DNA of 19,170 nucleotides from DAIOSQ01 sp036752465 (GTDB taxonomy: Bacteria; Pseudomonadota; Gammaproteobacteria; Legionellales; Legionellaceae). Of the stretch, positions 13,671 to 19,170 are shown piece by piece; the stretch's first letter is position 1; the number at the start of each line of letters is the position of its first letter. Made by a program: the position numbers and the translations under genes. Below the pieces are notes generated by a model, which saw nothing but the letters and a program-made list of their open reading frames with translations, made no database searches and was not told where the DNA came from. The stretch covers positions 1 through 19,170 of the forward strand of contig DAIOSQ010000025.1 in assembly GCA_036752465.1 (NCBI GenBank), in the 5' to 3' direction.

Positions 13671-14585
13671 TCAGATCATGATATATTTTTTAAGTTGCTG
13701 TCGGGTCAAAATAAACACACCACGACCACCATGCTCAAAATCTAGCCAGGTAAAGGGTACGTTAGGGTATTTCTGCGCAACTTCATGTTCACTATGCCCA
13801 ACTTCAACCACTAAAATGCCATTTTCATTCAAATAATCATATGCCTGCTGCAAAATCACATCCACCACCGACATGCCATTATCATCGGCTTCTAATGCCA
13901 ATCTAGGTTCATGCCGGTATTCGGCTGGTAAATCTTGCATTTCTGCATAGCCAACATAGGGTGGATTACTCACAATAATATCATAGGTGAGCCCTGGCAC
14001 ATCTTGAAAACAATCAGATTTAATCAGATTGAGTTGCTCTTCTAAGCCAAAGTGCTTTTGGTTAATCAACGCAACATCCAAAGCATCTTGCGAAATATCT
14101 ACGGCATCCACAACCACCCCAGGAAACTCATGACAACAAGCAATCGCAATACAACCACTGCCGGTACATAAATCCAAAATGCGCGTGACACACATCGTAT
14201 CGATCCAAGGAGAGAATTGTTGTTTGATCAATTCGGCCAGCGGTGAACGCGGTATCAGGACACGCTGGTCAACATACAGCGAAATGTCGCAAAAATAAGC
14301 CTCTTGAATTAAATAAGGTACAGGGATCCGTTGCATGATGCGTTTTTCTAATTGTTGACAGAGGTAGGTTTTTTCCGTTGCAGTCAATTTGGCTGAGAGT
14401 AGGTGAGGGTGTAAATCATATGGCAGATGTAAACTGCGCAAAATCAGCAGCGACATGTCATCATGCGCATTATCTGTGCCATGTCCAAAGAACAGCGATG
14501 CCTCATTGGCTTTAGAGATAGCAAAGCGTAAAAAGTCTAGCATCGTTTCAAAGGATGCGGTTTCACTGAGATAGCTTGCTGTCAT
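13671..14585 (-). CDS. prmB: Ribosomal protein L3 N5-glutamine methyltransferase
   Basis: A 304-residue class I SAM-dependent methyltransferase that methylates a glutamine side chain of ribosomal protein L3. The SAM loop DLCTGSGC (138-145), the acidic VDAVDIS strand end and the substrate motif NPPY (207-210) are present. HGTDN near residue 35, RVLIPRSPLAELI (108-120) and the C-terminal FTWLDFEHGGRGVFILT follow E. coli PrmB closely and separate it from PrmC. I start it at 14585, not at 14636, because GGAGG lies five bases before this ATG and the N-terminus then aligns with E. coli PrmB. It is divergent from smrB with about 80 bases between them, as in E. coli, and lies upstream of asd on the same strand. 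Confidence 0.94.
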   Translation of the reverse strand: MTASYLSETASFETMLDFLRFAISKANEASLFFGHGTDNAHDDMSLLILRSLHLPYDLHPHLLSAKLTATEKTYLCQQLEKRIMQRIPVPYLIQEAYFCDISLYVDQRVLIPRSPLAELIKQQFSPWIDTMCVTRILDLCTGSGCIAIACCHEFPGVVVDAVDISQDALDVALINQKHFGLEEQLNLIKSDCFQDVPGLTYDIIVSNPPYVGYAEMQDLPAEYRHEPRLALEADDNGMSVVDVILQQAYDYLNENGILVVEVGHSEHEVAQKYPNVPFTWLDFEHGGRGVFILTRQQLKKYIMI

Positions 14586-14665
14586 AGCGGCCTCCAAGTA
14601 TGCATTAACGTGAATCCATTGTATACTTGCAGGCATGATTTTGAAATGGCAATAACTGATTGGTT

Positions 14666-15199
14666 ATGACCGAAGACGAGAAAATCCTCTTTCAGCAAGC
14701 CATGCGAGGGGTCAAACCACTCAAAAACACGCCCAAAAGGAGCGCACAGTCACCGCGACCCTTACCACCGCTGGTTCACAAACGCAGTCAATCAAGCCAG
14801 CGGTCACATACCCCCGCTCCCCCACTTTCCGATGCGGTAGCTGAGCTGGTCACTGCCGAAGCTATTGTATCGTATCAGCAGGTAACCCTGCCGAAAAAGC
14901 GCTGGCAGCAATTACGCACGGGCGCGATAAACTTGACGGCACATCTGGATTTGCACGGTTTATCCTCCGAGCATGCCAGAGCCGCATTGTGCTCGTTCAT
15001 AAGCCAGCAATATCAACGCCAGCACCGTTGTCTGCTCATTATTCACGGCAAAGGTGGCCGCCATCATGAAGCCCCTGTACTGAAAAATCTGGTGCCGCAT
15101 TGGCTAAAACAACTGCCCGAAATTTTGGCTTTTCATAGCGCACAACCGAAAGACGGCGGTGCTGGCGCACTTTATGTTTTACTAAAAAAACCACGCTAG
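14666..15199 (+). CDS. smrB: Smr-domain endonuclease, SmrB-type ribosome rescue factor
   Basis: A 177-residue protein. The N-terminal EDEKILFQQAMRGVKPL matches the ribosome-binding lead of E. coli SmrB (YfcN). A basic, Pro/Ser-rich linker (20-55) follows, then the Smr domain from about 92, with the motifs LDLHG (94-98), HGKG (127-130) and DGGAGALYVLL near the end. In E. coli SmrB cuts mRNA between collided ribosomes to start rescue. The divergent prmB-smrB pair is also the E. coli arrangement. The ATG at 14666 is preferred over a TTG two codons upstream; neither has a clear ribosome-binding site. A possible promoter, TTGCAG with CAATAA 17 bases later, lies just before the ATG but is weak. Confidence 0.9.
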   Translation: MTEDEKILFQQAMRGVKPLKNTPKRSAQSPRPLPPLVHKRSQSSQRSHTPAPPLSDAVAELVTAEAIVSYQQVTLPKKRWQQLRTGAINLTAHLDLHGLSSEHARAALCSFISQQYQRQHRCLLIIHGKGGRHHEAPVLKNLVPHWLKQLPEILAFHSAQPKDGGAGALYVLLKKPR

Positions 15200-15280
15200 T
15201 TGAGCCAATAGCAGTGAATTATCACCAGACCCTATTGAATTTTAGCGCAGAACCAGTTACCCTCTTCAGGAAAAATGGGT

Positions 15281-15919
15281 ATGAGTGTGATGAGTAAACA
15301 AGTCATTATTATAGGCATCAGTGGTCCATCAGCATCAGGTAAAAGCTTGTTGGCCAATACCATCGTCAACGAACTTGGTTCAGACCAAGTAGTCGTTATT
15401 TCCGAAGATGCCTATTACAAAGACAATAGTCATTTGCCTTTTGCCGAACGCGAAAAAATCAATTACGACCACCCAGACTCGTTTGATCATGCCTTGTTAT
15501 GTGAGCATTTACGTGCACTGCAAGCCGGTAACGGCATAGAAATCCCCGTATATTCCCATTCCAAACACCAACGCCTCACCGACACCCGCCTCATAGGAAA
15601 ACATGCCATCATTGTGCTCGAAGGTATCTTATTATTTTCTGAAAAAGCGCTGCGGGAATTGATGGATATACGTATTTTCATGTCAGCGCCACTGGATGTC
15701 TGTCTCAGTCGCCGCTTGATGCGCGATGTGGTCGAGCGTCATCGCTCATTTGAATCCGTACTGCATCAATACGAAACCACCGTTCGCCCTATGTATTTGC
15801 AATTCATTGAACCATCTAGCCGCTATGCCGATTTAATTGTCCCTAGGGGCGGCGAAAATCGCATTGCCATCGATATGATTAAAGCCAAAATGCGCGAGTT
15901 ACTCAACTTGGCGCGTTGA
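15281..15919 (+). CDS. udk: Uridine kinase
   Basis: Uridine/cytidine kinase of pyrimidine salvage, which makes UMP or CMP from the nucleoside and a nucleoside triphosphate. The P-loop GPSASGKS is near the N-terminus. NYDHPDSFDH, the substrate-binding EIPVYSHSKHQR, LEGILLF and the C-terminal VRPMYLQFIEPSSRYADLI and VPRGGENRIAID follow E. coli Udk. The lid motif reads RDVVERHR instead of the more usual RDxxERGR. The start is uncertain: ATGs occur at 15275, 15281 and 15290; AGGA at about 15268 fits 15281 best. It lies 81 bases after smrB and 18 bases before fabI on the same strand. Confidence 0.94.
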   Translation: MSVMSKQVIIIGISGPSASGKSLLANTIVNELGSDQVVVISEDAYYKDNSHLPFAEREKINYDHPDSFDHALLCEHLRALQAGNGIEIPVYSHSKHQRLTDTRLIGKHAIIVLEGILLFSEKALRELMDIRIFMSAPLDVCLSRRLMRDVVERHRSFESVLHQYETTVRPMYLQFIEPSSRYADLIVPRGGENRIAIDMIKAKMRELLNLAR

Positions 15920-15937
15920 TTGATTAAGGAGTTTAAT

Positions 15938-16735
15938 ATGGGGTTTTTAGCCGGTAAAAAAGCACTCATAGTTGGGTTAGCAAGCAACCGTTCGATCGCC
16001 TATGGGATTGCCAGCATGTTTCATCAGCAAGGCGCGGAACTGGCTTTTACCTACCAGAATGATAAACTCAAAGAACGTGTGACGACCATGGCACAGTCCT
16101 TCGGCTCGCAGCTAACGTTCCCTTGCGATGTCGCCAGTGACCAAGATATCGAGCAGGTGTTTCGTGATCTCAAACCACATTGGCAACAATTTGATATTTT
16201 GGTACATTCTGTAGCTTTTGCACCCGCTGATCAAATCAGTGGTGACTTTGTGGAACATGTCAATCGCGAAGGTTTTCGCATCGCACATGACATCAGCGCC
16301 TATAGTTTGGTGGCTTTAGCCAAAGCTGCAGCGCCGATGATGTTAGCGTCAGCGGGTGCTATCTTGACTTTAAGTTACTATGGTGCAGAAAAAGCTGTGC
16401 CCAATTACAATGTCATGGGCATTGCCAAAGCAAGTCTAGAAGCCGCCGTGCGCTACCTGGCAGCCAGCCTAGGACCTAAAGGTATCCGGGTAAATGCCAT
16501 TTCAGCAGGCCCTATCCGCACCTTGGCCGCAGCCGGCATCAAAGATTTCCGTAAAATGCAAAGTGCGTATGCTGCCACTACCCCGCTGAAACGCAATATC
16601 ACCGCCGAAGAAGTCGGCAACACGGCAGCATTTCTCTGCTCTGAGTTGGCGTCTGGGATCACCGGCGAAGTGCTACACGTGGATGCAGGTTACCATGCAG
16701 TTGCCGCCATCGATGCGCTGGAAGAAGCACACTGA
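15938..16735 (+). CDS. fabI: Enoyl-[acyl-carrier-protein] reductase (NADH)
   Basis: This 265-residue short-chain dehydrogenase reduces enoyl-ACP in each round of fatty-acid elongation and is the target of triclosan and isoniazid-type inhibitors. The N-terminus [25 protein letters not shown], the YQNDKLK loop and the active site Y147 plus Y157-x6-K164 (NYNVMGIAK) match E. coli FabI. The C-terminal [14 protein letters not shown] is also typical. The start is set by AAGGAG six bases before this ATG, which removes six extra residues. Position 93 is Ala where E. coli has Gly, the residue altered in triclosan- and diazaborine-resistant E. coli mutants; other natural FabI enzymes have Ala there. It follows udk by 18 bases. 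Confidence 0.96.
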   Translation: MGFLAGKKALIVGLASNRSIAYGIASMFHQQGAELAFTYQNDKLKERVTTMAQSFGSQLTFPCDVASDQDIEQVFRDLKPHWQQFDILVHSVAFAPADQISGDFVEHVNREGFRIAHDISAYSLVALAKAAAPMMLASAGAILTLSYYGAEKAVPNYNVMGIAKASLEAAVRYLAASLGPKGIRVNAISAGPIRTLAAAGIKDFRKMQSAYAATTPLKRNITAEEVGNTAAFLCSELASGITGEVLHVDAGYHAVAAIDALEEAH

Positions 16736-16774
16736 CTCACCTCCTAAATAATCAGACCATGCCTGGCGCACGCA

Positions 16775-16800
16775 GAACTGCTGGGTCACCCCAGCACTTC
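16775..16800. terminator. Hairpin between convergent fabI and the 178-residue gene
   Basis: GAACTGCTGGG (16775-16785) and CCCAGCACTTC (16790-16800) form an 11-bp stem with one C-C mismatch and loop TCAC. It sits about 40 bases beyond each gene's stop codon. A T5 run lies 14 bases downstream on the plus strand, which is too far for a standard intrinsic terminator, so a two-way terminator role is only likely by position. Confidence 0.45.
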
Positions 16801-16839
16801 TACTCAAACCCACTATTTTTAGTCGTTTGTTTTTCAGGT

Positions 16840-17376
16840 TTATAGTCCTGGCGATGGTGTGCGCACCGAGTAAAACCCATCCGCATGCAATTCGCATGGT
16901 ACTTTAATGGACAAACGAGAAGTTTTGTGATGTTGCTCGCTGCTGGCTGACAGCGACAGATCATTGTCTGCGGGTTGGTTGAACATCTCCAGCAGCCCAA
17001 CCGTCAGATAGAAACGCACATCATGCTCACTAGTCAAGCACACGCGCTCAATGTAGTAATCGGTCATGGAGACTAACTGATCAAAGTGGGTTTGTGTAAA
17101 ATAATCGCTGGTAAATTCGCGCAGCAGACCGTGCAAATCAGCAGCTTCATCAGGGGTAAACCAGATACGCGCATACTGGTCGATGGCTTTGAGATTGGCA
17201 GCGCAACCTAACAACCCGAGGTCCCTCAAAAAGGTAACACCCGCAGCAAATTGCTCAGGATATGCATGCGCCCTAGCGATGCCACCCTCTGCTGACAAAG
17301 CCCCAGACGAGTTGGCAAAAAAACTGGTGTGACCACGCGGTGTGGTTGGCAACTCAACATCAAATGTTTGCATCAT
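16840..17376 (-). CDS. Unrecognised 178-residue protein
   Basis: I do not recognise this protein. It is soluble-looking, with no signal peptide or membrane helix. The N-terminal 30 residues are Gly/Ser/Pro-rich; the middle (about 45-140) is probably helical with aromatic residues (IWFTPDEAADLHGLLREFTSDYF and on, at residues 71-92), and a short beta-like end follows (SRLSIKVPCELHADGFYSVR spans 153-172). Two adjacent ATGs open the frame; GTGAG a few bases upstream is a weak ribosome-binding site. It converges with fabI and lies downstream of the membrane-protein gene on the same strand, 208 bases away. The long frame and the quality of the amino-acid composition suggest that it is real. A role with the neighbouring membrane protein is possible but unsupported. 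Confidence 0.6.
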   Translation of the reverse strand: MMQTFDVELPTTPRGHTSFFANSSGALSAEGGIARAHAYPEQFAAGVTFLRDLGLLGCAANLKAIDQYARIWFTPDEAADLHGLLREFTSDYFTQTHFDQLVSMTDYYIERVCLTSEHDVRFYLTVGLLEMFNQPADNDLSLSASSEQHHKTSRLSIKVPCELHADGFYSVRTPSPGL

Positions 17377-17584
17377 AGACTCACTTTATGTGTTATTAAC
17401 CCTACTGGCTGCTTGAGCAAATGCCCCCATCAAGTGACTTGGCGCCCCCATAAACCTTCGCGTGCTGGCTCGCTGATTGATAATCTGCCAGGAGGTCAGG
17501 CTTAGTCTGACATAGCCACACTGTCGGTAGCTACGTCACAAGGTAAGCGACAATCAGCATGGCAAATAATAGTCAGACTGATTT
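17377..17584. other. Intergenic stretch without a gene
   Basis: 208 bases between two minus-strand genes. It holds an imperfect set of GTCAG/CTGAC complements (GTCAG-N7-CTGAC near 17496-17512 and AGTCAGACT near 17570) and two copies of GCCCCCAT about 20 bases apart. I see no intrinsic terminator with a T run and no strong promoter. Confidence 0.5.
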
Positions 17585-19045
17585 CTACATCATAAAATTT
17601 GGTGGAGGTGGGGCAGATGGCTCTATGACATAGTATTCATATACTTCGGCTGCAACAACAGTTCCACTTTCGTTGGGCGACATCACTGCTTCAGCAACAG
17701 GTGTCTGGTTCTCTGCATCTCTGATCTTACTATCTCGCCTCAAATCAAATATAGGACCAGTGGCATTTGTGCCGAAGTTGATACTAATTTTGGAGTGAGA
17801 TATCTCACCTTTGCGCAATTTGCGAATGAGCTCTAAACCGGCTTTCTTTTGCTGATTCACCTCGGATTTAGCCCAAAAGCTGGCAACCGTTGAGACTGGC
17901 ATGTCATCGCCCATACTGGCTCGAATTGCGACAATTGCACATTTGACTTTCACCGGGTCTAGAAGGTCTTTCGCTTCATCAGACCATTTTTCCATATCCT
18001 GATCAGTCAAAGCAAAACGACCAGGATCGCTGGGTTCGAGAGCATCCTGTGAGTTGGCGGCAATCACACAGTCTTGAATAGCATTGTAAGCCAAGCAGCC
18101 TAGTCCAGCGCCAAAGGTAGCAAACAAGCCAAGAACCGATACCGCAGCAACCGCAGGTGCGCTAAATCCAGCCGTAATACATAGCGCCATCAGTGGCGGG
18201 TAGGCAAACATGCCTAACAGCATTGCGGAAGATAGAAAACTTGCACACATGCTCAGATAAGATCCAACGGCCTGCAGCCAACCCTCATTAAAAATCAAGC
18301 GGTCCATACTATTGATGGCCTCGTGGTACAAGTAATAGAGAGCACTGCCCGCAAGAATCGCCGCGCCTATGAATAGCGCAACATACAATTCGTTAGCCTG
18401 ATCTGCTTGAGCTTGGTTACGTTTGTGCTCTGTGGTGTCAGAACTGGGTTTCCAGCGTGAAGGTGCTGTTGCTACACCATAAGAATAGACAGTATGGGGC
18501 CTATTCAGGTCATTGAGCACCATCCAAGTAAACAGGGTGTTATCTAAATGGTGGCCATGGCAACAATCACATACATAATGCGTTCTTGTGATTCTTATGG
18601 GCATACTACTCACTAGAGGACCATCAGTAGCGAGTGGTTGCTGTGCCAAAGTAACATCGCGAGATTGTAGTGCCTCAATAATAGTTCTTGCCGCGGTCCT
18701 AACCTTTTCTTTTTCCCAATGGTCTAATTCCGCCAAAGTCGGCATTGGGTTCTCAGATAGTTGGGAATCAAAATGGTCTTGCTGGTTTAATGAAACTAAA
18801 GAATACGAGAAAGGTAATTGGCCTTGAGCTCCTAATTTATTTTCATAATCCCCACTTGGTTCGGCCTCAACGAAGAGTGGCATGACTGGCGTAAGTGAAC
18901 GCTCGACAACATCCAATAATGCACTTTTAATCTGATTTTGATCTACTTTGGACCTCTGGCCCCTCGCACATTTAATTTCTTCTTTATAATCAGCGGCAAG
19001 CTGGTGGTATAATTGCACCAATTGTCTATCAGTAAATTTGCTCAT
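17585..19045 (-). CDS. Unrecognised membrane protein with Cys/His cluster and C-terminal PSAP motif; candidate effector
   Basis: I do not recognise this 486-residue protein. The start at 19045 is chosen for its GAGGAG six bases upstream; the 16 residues before it are unlikely to be used. The N-terminal third is hydrophilic and helical. A cluster CDCCHGHH at 159-166 could bind a metal. Three hydrophobic segments at about 220-240, 262-290 and 295-325 should span or enter a membrane. The soluble C-terminal part ends YYVIEPSAPPPPNFMM. PSAP is the form of the P(T/S)AP motif with which viral and cellular proteins bind TSG101 of ESCRT-I, and its place at the very end, next to a Pro run, favours exposure. 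There is no signal peptide. Membrane insertion, PSAP and the neighbourhood together make an effector acting on host membranes conceivable; this is inference. Confidence 0.72.
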   Translation of the reverse strand: MSKFTDRQLVQLYHQLAADYKEEIKCARGQRSKVDQNQIKSALLDVVERSLTPVMPLFVEAEPSGDYENKLGAQGQLPFSYSLVSLNQQDHFDSQLSENPMPTLAELDHWEKEKVRTAARTIIEALQSRDVTLAQQPLATDGPLVSSMPIRITRTHYVCDCCHGHHLDNTLFTWMVLNDLNRPHTVYSYGVATAPSRWKPSSDTTEHKRNQAQADQANELYVALFIGAAILAGSALYYLYHEAINSMDRLIFNEGWLQAVGSYLSMCASFLSSAMLLGMFAYPPLMALCITAGFSAPAVAAVSVLGLFATFGAGLGCLAYNAIQDCVIAANSQDALEPSDPGRFALTDQDMEKWSDEAKDLLDPVKVKCAIVAIRASMGDDMPVSTVASFWAKSEVNQQKKAGLELIRKLRKGEISHSKISINFGTNATGPIFDLRRDSKIRDAENQTPVAEAVMSPNESGTVVAAEVYEYYVIEPSAPPPPNFMM

Positions 19046-19075
19046 CAGATCTCCTCTCGTCTCATAATTAACATG

Positions 19076-19081
19076 ATTATA
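19076..19081 (-). promoter_or_regulatory. -10 element for the membrane-protein gene
   Basis: A perfect TATAAT on the minus strand lies 30 bases before the chosen ATG. No good -35 is found 16-18 bases upstream, so an activator may be needed. The remaining 89 bases to the window edge hold a GTGGACCAC palindrome and a single CTTAAG, and no gene I can support. Confidence 0.5.
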
Positions 19082-19170
19082 CAACAGACACAATAGGTCT
19101 GTGGTCCACCTGCTTTTTGCAGCACAGTTTAGCGAGATAAACTTAAGAGAACCTTAGCATGGTGAGCCAT

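Noticed and set aside
14586..14636. 17-residue N-terminal extension of PrmB
   Set aside because: The inner ATG has a GGAGG at ideal spacing and aligns with the E. coli start.
16214..16216. FabI Ala93 as a sign of inhibitor resistance
   Set aside because: Other natural FabI enzymes, such as that of Staphylococcus aureus, have Ala at this place and are inhibitor-sensitive, so no resistance can be inferred.
19142..19158. CTTAAG-N5-CTTAGC near the right edge as a PmrA box
   Set aside because: The second half matches poorly, and the site is about 60 bases from the nearest -10 on the minus strand; it could only serve a gene beyond the window.
1..19170. CRISPR array, insertion sequence or toxin-antitoxin pair
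   Set aside because: No regularly spaced repeats, transposase motifs or paired small toxin/antitoxin frames were found.

Overview
The window looks like a chromosomal segment of an intracellular, host-associated gammaproteobacterium, probably in Legionellales (Legionella/Coxiella/Berkiella-like). The housekeeping genes and their arrangement are gammaproteobacterial: pgsA followed by tRNA-Gly/Cys/Leu, rluC divergent from rne with a long leader between them, and prmB divergent from smrB. Between and after them sit genes with eukaryotic-like modules: a SET plus ankyrin protein, an ankyrin plus cysteine-protease-like protein, a membrane protein ending in PSAP, and several proteins I do not recognise. 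The lineage is an inference from content; no rRNA is present. A 10-N run shows that this is a draft assembly.

Layout. 1-430: the left edge holds a broken tyrosine-integrase N-terminus with two arm-type repeats, beside tRNA-Leu, which looks like the scar of an integrated element. 427-2930 (minus strand): rluC, a HAD phosphatase and pgsA are tightly packed, followed by tRNA-Gly, tRNA-Cys and tRNA-Leu. The tRNAs have their own strong promoter, and a terminator lies inside the cluster. 2931-3514: long rne leader with a candidate promoter and RNA structure. 3515-9205 (plus): rne (RNase E without the long scaffold), an Old Yellow Enzyme-type reductase containing the N gap, and an 883-residue SET/ankyrin protein with a duplicated N-terminal domain. 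9303-10652 (plus): an unrecognised helical protein whose promoter carries a PmrA-box-like direct repeat. 10765-14585 (minus): prmB, asd, a 130-residue unknown and an AnkH-like ankyrin/cysteine-protease-like protein, probably partly cotranscribed. 14666-16735 (plus): smrB, udk, fabI. 16840-19045 (minus): two unrecognised proteins, the second membrane-spanning.

How it may work together. The housekeeping genes cover phospholipid synthesis, rRNA modification, RNA decay, ribosome rescue, lysine/threonine/diaminopimelate precursor synthesis, pyrimidine salvage and fatty-acid elongation. The accessory genes look like a scattered set of candidate Dot/Icm (type IVB) effectors, placed behind housekeeping operons instead of on a separate island. 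Two carry nuclear-localisation-like basic motifs, and one has a possible PmrA-controlled promoter, the regulator that drives effector genes in Legionella and Coxiella. No secretion-apparatus gene lies in the window, so effector status rests on domain content and motifs.
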